DNA of 64,000 bases from Larix kaempferi (GCA_027924585.1 BSBM01000442.1:806001-870000), one strand, 5' to 3'. Counted from the stretch's first letter, positions 32,330-45,100 are shown. Program-made: numbers and translations. The notes: generated from the letters alone by a model not told the origin.

Positions 32330-33508
32330 TATGCACTCTTGACTATCAAAGGGATTGACCGACCCTTTGGAGAATCAACCTTAGGAGGATTCTTAGCATA
32401 ATCATGACATGTGTGGCTGCATCTTCTCCATTGTGACCACCAAACTAAAGAATATTAGATGGCAACTTAGTTAGGACGACTAGCCATGTGGGATGATAAT
32501 GAATAGGGTTATTTGTTAGCCATGATAGGTTTGGTAAGTTAAAAGTCATAAAAAATGGTGATTGTAGATGATTACTCATGCTAGTTTAGTTCAAGGAAAC
32601 TCTCTATCAACCCATAGGTACAAGCACAACATTACCTTGGACATAACTATCCCCCAAGACCAAAACACCCCTTTGGAATTAACTACCCACAAGAAACCCC
32701 TAGTTACTTAGGATGTTACGTCCCACTTCATATTGTTTATAGGTGTATTACTACCTTGGACATATCCAATATTCAATGGAGGGGTTTCATTAGGATGAAT
32801 AATTCATCCATAAGGAAATCATAGGTTTGGAACTATATATCCTCTTATAGGTATTTAAGATATAGGTAGAAACCCACTTCCTACTTGAGACATAAGAATA
32901 TTACCTCTCCCAAAGGAGAAGTTCGAACTAGGCACCATAGTTCCCGTGGTGGGTATTCCAGCACTAGGATGGACTTGCGTTGGGATATGGGAACTAACAT
33001 ATGGAATCCCAAAAGAATAGGCACTAGGAACATCTAGAATTTGGGTGGAAGTATTTGTTCCAATAGCTGGAGGTATGTAAGGAACATTAATGCTCCCTCC
33101 AAAGACATTAGGTGTAGAAAGAATAGGTCATCCTTGTTGACATGAACCACTAGTTCTAGAAAAGGTGTGTTATATGTTTCAAGTAAATTCAAAGGGACAC
33201 ACAAGCACATGTATTCCCAATTGTATCAATACAAGACCAATAGGTTGTTTCAGTGGAGGATTATAATGGACTTATGTCTTATTTTCAATAAATTCAATTT
33301 CAGGTGGGCCTAAATATTCTAAGTAGTTCTATGTAGTGTGTATCATGTTAGGTACTTCTCTTTCAGATCTCTTCCAACCAGTCTGTGAATGTGTTTCAGC
33401 CAAGTTTTTGTTATTTTTATTTAACCTTCTACAGGTCAAAGGTGGTTTGACACTTGTAGTTGGAGACCCTCTTAACTGTCGAGACTAGCGGGTCAGATGG
33501 TCATCCAT
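32330..33508 (-). pseudogene. Gypsy gag relic (minus strand)
   Basis: The likely start is the ATG at 33508 (MDDHLTR). Blocks in order: RGSPTTSVKPPLTCRRLNKN, YLEYLGPPEIEFIENKT, VFGGSINVPYIPPAIGTNTS, SAGIPTTGTMVP, FMTFNLPNLSWLTNNP and FGGHNGEDAATHVM. The last matches the F-x-G-x-x-G-E-D-P-x-T-H core of plant gypsy gag, after a long Pro/Gly/Ser-rich linker. Frames change several times and stops are common. The pol part is missing; what lies left of 32330 is unassigned. Confidence 0.7.
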
Positions 33509-33879
33509 TTTTTTCTTATTCTAAGTCCAACCAAATTTATATTTTAAACAATACCAAATATACTTAAGGATATTTAAAGAATAAATCACTAAGAAGCAAT
33601 CACCTAACAAATCTAAACGCAATATAAAGAAAACAAGGCAAGGTTCCTTCCAACAATTTAGCCTAGGGATATGAAGTTCCATAAAAAATAGGTGAAGGAA
33701 AGAATGAGATAGTTACGATAACTCTCACACAACAATCATTCAAGGTGCAAGTACGCTTATGGAGGAAATTACCCTCAAGTGGAGCTGGAACATATCTTAT
33801 AAGTCTATCTCATGTACCACAAGCAATTCCCTCTTGCATTCACTTGTGTGAAACCACTAATCCTTGTGTCCTATAACCA
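33509..33879 (-). other. Leader upstream of the gypsy gag relic
   Basis: Non-coding sequence between the G-poor tract and gag start; no PBS was recognised. Confidence 0.35.
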
Positions 33880-35450
33880 CTAATACCTTTCACCTAATTC
33901 CCCAACCTTTTTATTCCATATCCACAAACCCTAACCCCTACGACTTTTCATCCCTATAACCCTTAATTAACTTGGATCCCCTAAGATAAAAAAAACCCTA
34001 CATCACTTAAATTTAAATTCAACAATAGTATAGTCCATATAACCCTAAATAATATAACACCTAACCTCATTTTTTCTAAACCATATAACTAGTAAATTTT
34101 CTAACCCTTATGTGATAACCCTTGTAAACCCAGTCCCATGTAATTCTAACACTTATAAACCATAAACACTTAAAATCCTAACCCTTATTATCTTTAACAT
34201 ATAACATCCCTAACATCCCCTTACCCCATCTACTCAACCATTTAAACCCATAACACCTTAACTATATAACGTATAAAATTTATAAAACATATATCATATA
34301 TTCTTTAACCTATCACTTTTACAACCCTTGACGCTTATAATCCTTAATGTCTATAACCCTTAACTCTATTACTGAAACCCTTTATGAATTTGAACCATAA
34401 TGTCAATCCTTAACTCTAGTTACCCCCCATCCTATATAACCCTTAGCACATACAACCACTAACCCTTAAAATATCTAAACCCTATAGCCCACATCACCTT
34501 AGATCCTAACCCTTATACAATTATCTAACCTATAAACCTTATAATGCATGAAATTTATCCCCTATCCCCTTTAACACTTATAACCCATATAGCCTGCCAT
34601 TCTTATCAAATTTAACCCTTAATGCTTATCAACCTTAACCCTTATAAACCACATTCCCTCTAGTTCCTATAGAATTTAACATTTAACTATGATAACTGCT
34701 TATCGCTACAATCCTTAATTCATAAACACCATAATGCCTAACCCCTATAATGTATAACTATTAATCATATTTTCTAGGACTTATAATACCTTGTCATGTT
34801 ATTATCCTATCAACCCTACCACTTAATACGTATCACATTTAAATCCCATAACTACTTAGAGTTATAAACCTTGACCAATAATCAATGTAATTTCTAAACC
34901 TTATAAACACTAGCATATATAATACATAACATATTATAACCCTGTATCTTAGATAACCCTAACTCCTATAATACCTTGTACCTAATCCCTATAAGTCTTA
35001 TAATTTTCAATTATTAAAACTAATTCCTAAATATTGACCTCTATATTCCCTCTCCTCCATAACCCTTAAATCATATAACCCCTAAACAATAACTCGTATC
35101 ATCTTTAACACATAACCATAATGATTACTTATTGTAAATCCCTATAATACCTATAAAATAATGACCCCTAATCCTTATAAAGCTTAGAACACATAGATCC
35201 TTTAAGCTATAAAATCTATACCATATAAAAATAATAATCATGATTTGATAATACCCTTATCACATGTGATGCTTATAAAAATTATCCCCTAAAAATTATA
35301 AACTTTCAACCTATAACTCGTATAACATTTATCTCATTTAGACTCTACTTGCTAACCCAATAAATCGTAATCCATATATGCCTAACATGTCTAACATATA
35401 GAATAAATAAACCTTGTAATCGTATAAATCATAACACCTAACACTAACCC
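33880..35450. repeat. G-depleted, telomere-like degenerate tract, ~1.6 kb
   Basis: Short degenerate words of the type AACCCTTATAACC, CCTAACCCTTAT and CCCTAA dominate. The plus strand is almost free of G: single 60-base lines carry 0-5 G against about 10-18 C, and 34141-34200 has none. On the minus strand, the sense strand of the adjacent gag, this is a GGGTTATAAGGGTTA-like leader. No open frame of note. It may be the 5' leader of the gypsy element or a decayed satellite. Confidence 0.8.
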
Positions 35451-35639
35451 ATTTTTTCTGAGTAATTATCCCAAGGAAAACCTTAGGCAGTTCCCCTCAT
35501 TTCAAGGATTGTACCCAGGGTAAACCCTAGATTCATCAAGGAATAAGGCTAGGTCAACAATAGGGATTGAATCCATTACAACAATATTGTCAAGGATTCA
35601 ATACTGTTTACAGTGATTATGCATAATGATTCTAACAAT

Positions 35640-36230
35640 TAGATATATCGGAATTTAACAATGGCACAAACAAAATCACATAACACACATAAATTTATCC
35701 TAGAAATCCCTTTAAAGGGAAAAACCAACAAACCAGTGAGCTTTACGGCTCATCTATTGTCAATACTCTTAACCAGTGTTTACAACAATGATTTAGTAGA
35801 TCGCAATAGCTCAAGTGTGGATTCATTACACTCTACTTCTCAACTCATACATGTATATTTATCCTTTTACATTAAATCATATCTATAGATGCAACACATA
35901 CACTAGCTCGTGATACTCGAGTTAGTTACAACTAGTTGATCCATTAATGGTGATCCATAACTTCCTAATTGAATATCATTTTTTTGTTACAGTGGACTTG
36001 AATGTTTCAACCTTCGTTGACTGCCAGTTGAGCTTATTTTTGTCTAGGTGTTCGTTGAATTCTTCCTCACTTTATGCTCATTGACTTCTTGTTGACAAGT
36101 TGTGGTTGTTGACCAGTCGATTATTCTAGTATGGCAGTCGATCAAACTTCCATCATCTGTTGACTTGTTAAGCGGTTGAAAATCGACTTCAATCATCGAT
36201 TTACATGCAAAGAATATAACACACCCAACA
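35640..36230 (-). repeat. Probable 3' LTR of copia E
   Basis: The right edge is clear: CACACCCAACA at 36220-36230 followed by TTCCCCCAC, so on the minus strand a purine tract GTGGGGGAA abuts TGTTGGGTGTG. The left edge is uncertain. The interior is rich in GTTGAC/GTCGA words near 36060-36190. It does not visibly match the candidate 5' LTR at 37969, so one of the two may be recombinant or badly decayed. Confidence 0.5.
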
Positions 36231-36279
36231 TTCCCCCACTTTTTGTTTTCTTTGCATACACAAGATATTTTAGACACTT

Positions 36280-36500
36280 CAACTTATTTCCTGTCTCATT
36301 CTCAACCCAAGTTTTCCATTTCTTATAAGCATCAAAAACATCAGATTTTTTCTGAATGTAATAAATCCAAGTTTTCCTAGTCGTGTCACCAATAAAAGTA
36401 ACATAATATTGAGATCCACCAAGAGATGATACCCGAGCCTATAACCATACATTTGTATGCACAAGATCTAACTTTTCACTCTTCTTTTTCTTCCCAACTC
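36280..36500 (-). pseudogene. Copia E integrase start (truncated)
   Basis: Minus-strand frames give SEKLDLVHTNVW, ARVSSLGGSQYYVTFIGDTT and KTWIYYIQKKSDVFDAYKKW, the beginning of the copia integrase core. The first catalytic Asp (F-I-D-D) is changed to F-I-G-D. The sequence then stops and the 3' LTR follows, so the rest of pol was deleted. Confidence 0.8.
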
Positions 36501-37052
36501 CGAGAAATCTGACTCTCTTCTATTTTCCTTAAACAAAGTACTCACAGAAATCCAAATCAACCTATTTCAAATCTAGAAGCAACTTCCTTGAGTGGATAAT
36601 CTGCATCCCCTTCTCACTCATGTTCCCAATCCTGTGATGCTACAATGTTATATTCACTCATGTAGAAGCTAAAGAATAAAAGAGTAAACATTACTAGTAC
36701 ATAAATACAATGTCCCTACCTTCTATCCTTTCGCTATTACTAGTGATCCTTTAGTGACCTTCCACGAATTTTCTATAAATGTATATGTACAACCTTCACT
36801 TTCCAACTGCCCTTTTGAAAGTATATTTCTTCTCAAATTAGAAAATTTCCTTACCTCTTTCAACAACTATTGGTTTCCATTCTTTAACTTTAATTGTATA
36901 TTACCCTTTCCAACAATTTGACATGGTTCATCATCACCCAAATAAACATGTCCAAAATCACCTTCAACATAGTTTTGAAAATATTTCCTATGGGGCGTTG
37001 CAGGAAATGAATCCCTTGATTCTAACACACAAGAATGAATAATATTACCTAA
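36501..37052 (-). pseudogene. Copia E protease/HHC region, badly decayed
   Basis: By position this should hold protease and the integrase zinc finger. Short matches such as LDFCEYCV.GK (the C-x-x-C of the zinc finger) lie near 36530-36560. Frames are broken and no protease active site was found. Confidence 0.5.
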
Positions 37053-37895
37053 TTAAAGGATTAAAGCATCTTGCAACACATCACCTGCTACATCCGCTTC
37101 TTGATTATTCTCATGTTGTCCATCTCCTTGTTTTCCTTTTAGATACCTACAGTCTTTCTTTAGGTTCCCTTTCTTCACACAATGCCTACACTCCAACTTC
37201 CCTATGGATTTGTATATGACCTTTTTAGACTTCCCATGATTACTTGTTCTCTTTCCTCTCTCCCTTTGTCTTCCCATGTTCTCCACAATCAAAGCATTAC
37301 TTGATCATGTCTCACCTATGATTTTCCATCGCATTTCCCCACTAAGGATAACACCAACAACATCATCAAAATTTATAGTGCTTGAACCAAAGAAAAAATT
37401 ACTCACAACCATGACCAATCCATTCCATATTTCTATAAATGAGCACAAAATCAAAAGATCCATAACCTCATCATGAAAGTTTGCTCCTTCAAAACTTAAT
37501 TGATTGGTGATCGTGTTAAAGTCATTTAAATGATCAGCAACAAACCCACCTTCTAACATCTTCATACTAAATAAATGCTTCATAATAAATACCTTGTTGG
37601 AGGTTGAGGGTTTTTAATACAGTTTAGCCAATGCATTCATCAAACCCTTTGTTGTATTTTTTTTGAAACATTGAAATCCACTAATGCTTCTAGGCACAAT
37701 CGTATTGTTTGTAGTGTCTTTCTATCAAGAACCTCCCATTCCTTATCCCTCATGATTGCTGGTTTCTTTGATATTCCACCCAACAGTAGGAAAATACCCT
37801 TCTAATATAGATAGTCCTCCATTTTCATATTCCATAGCTGGTAGTTTTGGTCATTAAACTTCTCCACGCTAAACTTTCCTTCTTCCACCATTGCA
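37053..37895 (-). pseudogene. Copia E gag
   Basis: Minus-strand blocks in order: EGKFSVEKFNDQNYQLWNMK, EWEVLDRKTLQTIRLCLEAL, MLEGGFVADHLNDFNTITNQ, WNGLVMVVSN, INFDDVVGVILSGEMRWK and a basic region ending in CRHCVKKGNLKKDC. This is the classic copia gag (UBN2-type) with a C-terminal zinc knuckle whose His is replaced by Asn, likely abolishing zinc binding. The start is near 37895. Only a few stops and frameshifts; this is a different copia lineage from D, F and G. Confidence 0.88.
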
Positions 37896-37954
37896 CCCAC
37901 TAGAACTAGGAAACCCTCCTTTCATGCGAGTTTATCAACCAAATAAACCTTCGG

Positions 37955-37968
37955 CTACGATACTAGTT
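37955..37968 (-). other. Decayed primer-binding site of copia E
   Basis: GGCTACGATACTAG on the plus strand (AGTATCGTAGCC on minus) resembles TGGTATCAGAGCC with changes, next to TGTTAGAAGC. Confidence 0.5.
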
Positions 37969-38270
37969 GTTAGAAGCATGATCATAGAGAAATAAAAATA
38001 AAAATGAATGCTGAAATAAAACACAAAAGAGAACAATACAAGAGAAACACCAATATAGGTGGTTCACCTGATATGAGATACATCCATGAAGAAACAAATG
38101 GACCTTTCTTTATTTCGTCCAAACAAATGAAGGGATACAACCTACAACAAATTTGTTGCAACCTCCTTTTCACTCTCTCATAGTTTCCTCTCTCAGTCAC
38201 AATGTTCTCTCACCAATATACAATTGTAATATAATGCCCTCTTTAAAAGAGGGTTTCCTACCAGGGAAAA
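37969..38270 (-). repeat. Candidate 5' LTR of copia E (partial)
   Basis: Begins TGTTAGAAGCATGATC beside the PBS-like site. Contains a near-perfect palindrome CCCTCTTTAAAAGAGGG at 38237-38253. Its far end could not be located and it does not match the left LTR convincingly. Confidence 0.4.
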
Positions 38271-39041
38271 AAGACACAAACATAATATCTATCATCTGAT
38301 ATGTGACCTAATGATCAATGGTCTAGATTGACTACAAAATTACAATATTTTACAAGTCATTTTCACAAAAAAATGATCTTTGAGGGTGCTACCCACAAAC
38401 ACCCACCAGAGGGGCTCCAAAAGGTTGTCGCCACCCCCCTGGTGATAATAGTGGAGGGGTAATCCCCCTCACACCCCCCCATAAGGAATAGGGAACCAAA
38501 CACACATGAAATAAAACCTTTGACTCAGGAAGATAATCAGGCTCCACAACCAACACAACTTGGGGTTGTCTTCATTCCCTCTAACCATCAAATTAGGATG
38601 ATATAATATTGAACGATGCTCAGAGACGAATTTCTATTGCACAAAAATGCTTCCTTGACACTACTTTTACCTACGATATTTCCCAATATTGCCTCAGAAT
38701 GGCCCAACATTACTAATCAAGGCCTTATTTTCCCTCAATCATGTTGCTCCAGTCCACACTCATGCTCAAAAACCCTCCAAGTGACCACCCATGCAAATAA
38801 GGGGGGGGTAAAAGGTACCACATCATAAGCTGACCAAGACAAACTACAAATATAATCAGATCTCCATGCAATATCAAATCGATCCTGGGATGAAAAACTT
38901 GTGTTATAGTCATGGAACTATGAAAATTCATCATTAACTCGTCATCATGAGAATCCCTCTCATGCACCTCAATCTTCTTGCAACTAAACTATAATGAAAA
39001 AAAAATTATGTATATAATAATAATAATAATAATAATAACTA
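38271..39041. other. No supported gene
   Basis: Includes C-rich runs near 38405-38500 (CCACCCCCC, CACCCCCCC) and a TAA trinucleotide run at 39017-39041. No element was recognised. Confidence 0.4.
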
Positions 39042-39256
39042 TCTAAGGGTCATAATCCTTTATGAATAGTCACTAATGTGCCCATTTAGGGAATATATAT
39101 ACAAGCCCTCTCATAGTAATCTCTTATCTATCTCAATTTTTATTTGCTACTTATATATTTGTTTTTATGGATTATGACCTATTGTCCTATTTAAATTAGA
39201 TATTCTCAATTGAACTACTCTTCATATCAAAGAAACAAATTATGCTAATTTATTTT
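39042..39256 (+). repeat. LTR-like segment with PBS-like end, copy 1
   Basis: Aligns with 55965-56195: TATCTAAGGGTCATAA, GAATAGTCACTAA, TTAGGGAATATATATA, GCCCTCTCAT.GTAATCTCTT. It is followed by TTGGTATTAGAGCTTTG, close to the copia-type PBS TGGTATCAGAGC. The pair could be LTRs of one element more than 16 kb long, or dispersed solo LTRs. Confidence 0.55.
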
Positions 39257-39889
39257 GGTATTAGAGCTTTGTTCTCTGACCTATCTTATGACCCATCAAA
39301 ACTTATCATAACTTGTCTGATCTAGCCTTTGGCCACCTCATTTTTTAGGGTCCCTCTAAACTACGAGTTTTTACCATAATCAATCCCTTTTCCATTTTTA
39401 TAATCTCATTGGAATATTACTCCACTACAAAATATTTAAGTATTAAAAGAGAGAAAGAGAGAGAGAAAGAAAAGAAAAAATTGCACTCTCTAGCACAAAT
39501 CGCCATTCACCTACCATAATATGCCAATCAAGTGCTGAAGCTCATTCAGAAGGGGAAGATGGTTAAATGAGGGAATTATTCCTTATCTCATTCCTCAATT
39601 GGGATTCCCAAAACTGTGTCAGTCACCCATCCAGTCGATGTGAATTATCTTTGAAAAAAAATATAGCATGTGAAGAAGGGTTAAAATCGTGTCTATCCAG
39701 AAGGGATTTTAAAAAGATGAGCATGAGATGTGCATCCTTGCAGTGTGGATAGGTTTTCAACCCTAGCCGGTGCTCAATGTTTGTAGGCCGAGATCACCGC
39801 TCAATGCTTACAGGCCAAGATCATGATCCAAATACGCGGTGGCCCCTTCCAGATCTGTTCAAAAAGAAGTAGGTGGAGTGGAGGACATA
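39257..39889 (+). other. Unassigned leader-like sequence
   Basis: Between the LTR-like segment and the LINE ORF1 relic. A GA-rich run near 39449-39475 precedes it. No domain was recognised. Confidence 0.35.
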
Positions 39890-40854
39890 GTTGAATGACC
39901 TCTTGACCAACAAATTTCTCTCAAGGATTATGTTTTAGATTTTTTCTCTTCCCGCATTAATGGAGTTAGATCAAAGTAAGGGTATCGAAGTGTTTAAGGC
40001 TCTCCTGGCCATGCTTTTGCCCTCAAAAAATGCCCCTCAGCATCAGAAATTTGTTTAAAGGATAGAGGAATTCCCTCAGATAGACATAGATTCTCATGAA
40101 GCTTGTAGATCTGCCCTCGTATTGACTGAAATATTCCTAGTGGGAAAATTTACTGGCATTTGGCCTAGCTCAAAGGTAGTAGATTTGTGGGTAACAGAGC
40201 AATGGGAACCTCTTCTAAATACAAATGTCTCTTCCTGGGCCGTTGGAAGAGGTTATTCTCTCTTCATCTTTTCAAGCAGGGAAGAAAGGGACTCGCTTAG
40301 GCCCATATTTCATGGGATGTAGAGGGATGTTTCTAGCCCCTTGAAATCTAGATTTTAATCCTGAAGCTGAAATAAAAAATGTACCAGTCTGGATAAAACT
40401 CCCGCATCTTCCAATAATTTATTGGGATAAAAATTCCATTTCTTCCATTGAAAACAAACTCGAACGTTTTTAGCTAGAGCTGAAGCAAAAGAAGGACAAT
40501 ACACATGTGCCTGTATCTGCATAGAGGTAGACTTGGATCAATGGTTACCATAAGCGATTCAACCCGATCTCGATGGTTGGATCCATCTCCAATTGCTAGA
40601 ATATGAATAGTTCCCCTTCAAATATAATTTGTGCCACTCATATGGGCACTTTGCTAAAAGATTCCCTAAGAAACAAGAGCATCAAGCCCCTCATTCACAG
40701 CCCCCAAAAAAATCAAAATATAAAGAGCAAGAATTTAAAGTTGTATCCAAATGTAGCAGAAGGTCCAAGAAAAAAAGAATAGAGGCAAGTAACCCACTAA
40801 ATCTCATAGCCAATAGCTTTGCATCTCTTGACTCATTACAAAAAGTAGGTTTGG
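39890..40854 (+). pseudogene. Old LINE ORF1, 5' part
   Basis: Plus-strand blocks: FLVGKFTGIWPSSKVVDLWV, WAVGRGYSLFIFSSREERDS (DUF4283-like region of plant LINE ORF1), then ICIEVDLDQWLP-like and CHSYGHFAKRFPKKQEH (zinc knuckle with one Cys changed), and a Lys/Ser-rich tail with NPLNLIANSFASLDSLQ. Stops and shifts are frequent. It is cut at 40854 by copia G, and its continuation is at 52247. ORF1 proteins of this class bind LINE RNA. Confidence 0.75.
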
Positions 40855-41706
40855 TGTTGATTTTTGTACCTAGGAAAGTGTTCCCCTAGTGATTTTTTTG
40901 GCTATGTCACTAAAAGGGGAAAAGTGACATGACCCTTGCATTAATTGCTTGAGATGAGATTTTAATTCACTTCAGAGATTAAAGTGACTTTTTGATAAAT
41001 TTAAGTGGTGGTTGAGATAATATATTTTTATGGAGAGAAAAAGTGCATTTATTCTCATCCATTGATCTTAGATCACCAAAGCCAATGTGGGCCCTGGATT
41101 TGGTGACCTTTCAACTGCCCCCATGAGAAACAAAAAAAGGCAAGGCAAACCAAACAGGCAATTCATTCTTCATGAGAAATTAAAGAGCAAGTCAAGTTTT
41201 TTTTGAGAGAGAAGAAGTCTGTTAGAAGGAACAAATTCCTAGACATAATCCATACAACATAGGCACAATTTTTGGATTTTGTTTGACACACATCTCGAGG
41301 AGGAGATCAACATTAAATGATGCATGTAGCTAGCATGAAAATCGAGGTACAACAGTAATTACCAACACCGAGTTCGAGTGTACAACAGTAAAATTACCAA
41401 CACCAAGTAAGGAACACATTTCAAGGAAGATTCTGGGCACAAATTTTGATGAAGAAGGCACAAATTTCAAGGAGGAATATTCAGTATTTATTGAGCAGTA
41501 AATTCTATGATGTTTGTACAGTGAGCAGACTGTATTTGGCACAATTTTCTAGGCAATGTGGGCACATAATCAAGGACAAAATTAAATGATTGAGGGAACG
41601 ATTTTCTAGGCTATCCTGGGCACAAAGTTCAAGGCAAGCTACAACCATACCTGCACAGAAAACAAGGAGGCAGTACAATAATTTTTCCGTCAGTTGGCAC
41701 ATTTTC
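40855..41706 (+). repeat. Copia G 5' LTR (3'-truncated)
   Basis: About 852 bp aligning with 51072-51900 (GTACCTAGGAAAGTGTTCCC, GACTTTTTGATAAATTTAAG, GTCAGTTGGCACATTTT). Homology ends abruptly at about 41706, whereas the 3' LTR continues to 52246. Confidence 0.88.
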
Positions 41707-41749
41707 CCCTTCCAATTCCTTGTAAAATCATGCCCCCATCTGTTGCATT
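41707..41749. other. Replacement segment, left part, with LINE TSD
   Basis: Not homologous to the LTR. Its last 17 bases, CCCCCATCTGTTGCATT (41733-41749), are the left copy of the LINE target duplication; the right copy is 47104-47120. Confidence 0.8.
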
Positions 41750-41770
41750 TTTTTTTTCTTTTTTTCCTTG
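41750..41770 (-). other. LINE poly(A) tail
   Basis: The plus strand reads T-rich (T runs broken by single C), directly beside the TSD; this is the 3' end used for target-primed reverse transcription. Confidence 0.9.
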
Positions 41771-42144
41771 GAAAAAGTCGTAATTTTATTTCAAAAAATG
41801 ATCAAAATTACATTCTGCACATGTAATAGAATCACTGAGATCCCTACATTGTCACATATTTTCTGTTCCATATTAACATCAGGTATAATGCCCCATACAA
41901 AAACTGGAAACGGCTGTCTTCAGCCCTCATATATCCAATTTCATCTACACAGATACAAAATTAGCTTCAGTGGAAACGACTGTCTTCAGCCCACATATTT
42001 CCGATATCATCAACACCAATAAGATGGCGACCATCACCGATCTGCGCTGTCTGCTACATACAGCCCGCCAATAGCCGAGTGCATCTCAACATACTGTAAC
42101 AGTAAACTAGTCCCTCACCGGTCTTTTAAATGTTGAGCTAATGC

Positions 42145-45100
42145 TCAATTCCGTGCCTCAATAACATCATGAAATGGTCTGTGATAATAGCTGTAAGTGC
42201 CCCCCGTTGAGTGAATGGTAATCCGCCATGTTCCAATTGCCAATTGGTGCTGCGTCGCTTCTTTGGAGAGCTGATCAGCCATCCCATTCCTCTCCCTGTA
42301 AATATGTGTAAAAGTAATATGATTAAATGACATCTTTAACCGGATTACCTCCTCCAGGATAGGTAATAGTACCATCACATGACACTGTGTTATCTCCTTT
42401 GCCCAATCGATAACTATCATGGAGTCGCCAAAAATCTGAAGAGTAAGACATCCTTGTTCAAGAGAAAATAACATCAGCAGCCGAAGAGACATAAGTTCAG
42501 CATAGTTATTTGATCCCCTCCCCAAACCAGCCACGATATGATAGTAATGGGTCTCAGATTTGAAGAGTACTCCCCCCCCTCCACACACCATTTGATGGTC
42601 AAGAGAAGCTCCATCAAAATATGCCCATGGCCTAGATTTATCTATCAATTCCACGCTCACAGGTCGAGTACTAATCGCTTTGACAGGTGTCTTGAAGTGT
42701 TTGATAACAGCCACCACTTGTGCCACTACATTCTCCATCGGAACCCTGCAATCCTGAAAAATGATCTTATTTCTGGTAATCCAAATGCCCTAGGCGAAAA
42801 TGCAAGGGGAAGCCCGGATGGAAGTTGTCTTTTGTAATGACCACCACAATTGGAATTCTTCATGGGCACTCTCCCCCCACCATCTCACATTGATATCCAG
42901 ATATTTGCAGACATCAGCCCAAACTACCTGGGTAAACCGACAATGAACAAATAGATGAGAAATGGTCTCTTCCGCATCCCTACATAGTGGACAGAACCTC
43001 GGTCCCTGGATGAAACATTTTTGCATGATGTCCTAGGTTGGAGCCTTATTTTCCAGAATAGCCCAGAAGAGCAATTTTGCTTTACCCGGACACTTTAACT
43101 TCCACAGATATTTCCACCACCACTCCAATTCCCTGTTATGTACTTCCACATTCAGCTGTATATATCCATTCTTTGGGGAGTATATTCCAGAGGGATGGTG
43201 ATCCCAGATAAGTTCATCAATCCTATTGGTCAGTCGTATATTCGAATGTCTTAAAATCCGAAGATAATCCTCCCAAGCTCCTAGCATATCTTTAGGAATC
43301 TCAAGACGCTGTGCAGAGATCCACCCCTGTTGCCAAATAGTAGATGATCCCAAGTCCTCTAAGTCTGCCAGAAAATGACTTCCTCTATCTGTCAAAATTG
43401 TCCTCAAGTCCACAGGAAGGACATGACCACCCCTACAACCAACCCATGGGTCCAGTCCAACACGAGTAAGACGCCCATTACCAATCCTCCACACTAATCC
43501 AGAGCCAACCAAATGAAAATGCTGCACCACCGCTTTCCAGACCATAGAGCAATTTGTCCTCGACTTATTGCCCAGCCTAATCCATTCAAGAAGAGTTAGA
43601 GGTGCAATATATTTATGATATACCACGCTAGTCCAGAGACTATGTGTATGGATAAGTCGCCACGACACCTTGGCCCCCAAAGCTTTTGCAAACAAAAAAA
43701 TATTCTCTAACCCCCATCCTCCCAGAGCTTTTGGGACCGCTATTTTTCCCCATCTGACCCAAACCAAAGCTCGGTTATCACCCTTACCCTTCCAAAGAAA
43801 GGCAAAACACAGCCTTCGGATCTTCTCCAAGACTCCCATGGGAATCCAGGCTAGAGACATCCAATACACCGGAATTGCTTCCAAAATTGATTTAACTAGA
43901 ACAAGCCTCCCTGCCCGAGAGAGCCATTTATGACTCCATCCATGAAGGCGTTGTTCTAATTTTGCTAATAACCAGTGCCAATCAGTCTTCATATAAGCAT
44001 TTGGTTTCAAGTGAAAGCCAAGATACTTAAATCCATCATCAATATCCAAAATCCTATAAGGTAGTTTGATAGCCATTCTAAGAATCTCCTGCTCTGTTAA
44101 TTGCGAGCATGTGATTGTAGATTTTTCAATATTTACTAACATACCCACTGCAACTTGCACTAAATTGAGACCTTCAACCACCTTATCAATATCCTGTCGC
44201 GTGCCATCACAAAATATTAGAATGTCATCAACAAATAGGAGATGTGTAATAAACAATACATGAGAAATGGAAATGCCTCGAAAGGAGCCCTCAGCTTTTG
44301 CTTTCAGAATAAAACGACTGAGGCCTTCAACAACAAGGAGAAACAGCAGCGGAGAGAGGGGGCATCCCTGTCGTAGACCCCTTCCAGCTTGGAAGAATGG
44401 ACTAGCAGATCCATTGATCAGTACATCAAAGTTCACTGTAGTGATGCAGGCCATAATCCATCTAATAAATTCGTAGCAGAATCCCAGGTGAGTTAGAAGC
44501 ATCCGGATATAGAGCCAACTAACCCTATCAAATGATTTTGAGAGATCAATCTTAATCACGACACCCTTCTGCTTCTGCACTTTCAAAGTGTGTAATCCTT
44601 CCTGGGAAACTCCGATGGCCTCATGTATTTGGCGACCCTCCAAGAAGCCAAATTGCTCACAAGAAATATGCTTAGACAATATAGTCTTGAGTCTCCTTGC
44701 CATAACCTTAGCGATGATCTTATAGATACAATTGCGGAGAGAGATAGGTCTGAATTCATCAAAACTGTCAGGCTTGTCTGTTTTCGGTATAAGAGCTATA
44801 AAGGTCGAGTTGAAGGGGCCATGTATAAACCCAGCCTTTCGCGATTCTTCCACCACATTCAATAATTCCTCCCCAAAGAAATCATAGAATCCAAAGAAGA
44901 ATTCTATAGGCCATCCATCAGGCCCCGGGCTTTTATCTTTCTGAAAGGACTTCATTACCAGCGAGAGCTCAATCAGAAACACCTCCTCCATCAACAGTCG
45001 ATTATCATCCTCCCCCACAAAACGAGGGAAAAGATGAGCCACCCGAATAACCTCTACAATAGAGGCCCTAGGTTGAGCAGAGAATGAATCTCCAAAGTGA

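Noticed and set aside
33880-35450. True telomere or interstitial telomeric repeat
   Set aside because: The plant unit CCCTAAA is not repeated in register; only degenerate related words occur.
38237-38253. CCCTCTTT/AAAGAGGG palindrome as a terminator
   Set aside because: Eukaryotic context; it lies in a candidate LTR and has no terminator meaning there.
42538-42837. 99-codon plus-strand frame at the LINE 3' part
   Set aside because: Shadow of the RNase H domain read on the minus strand.
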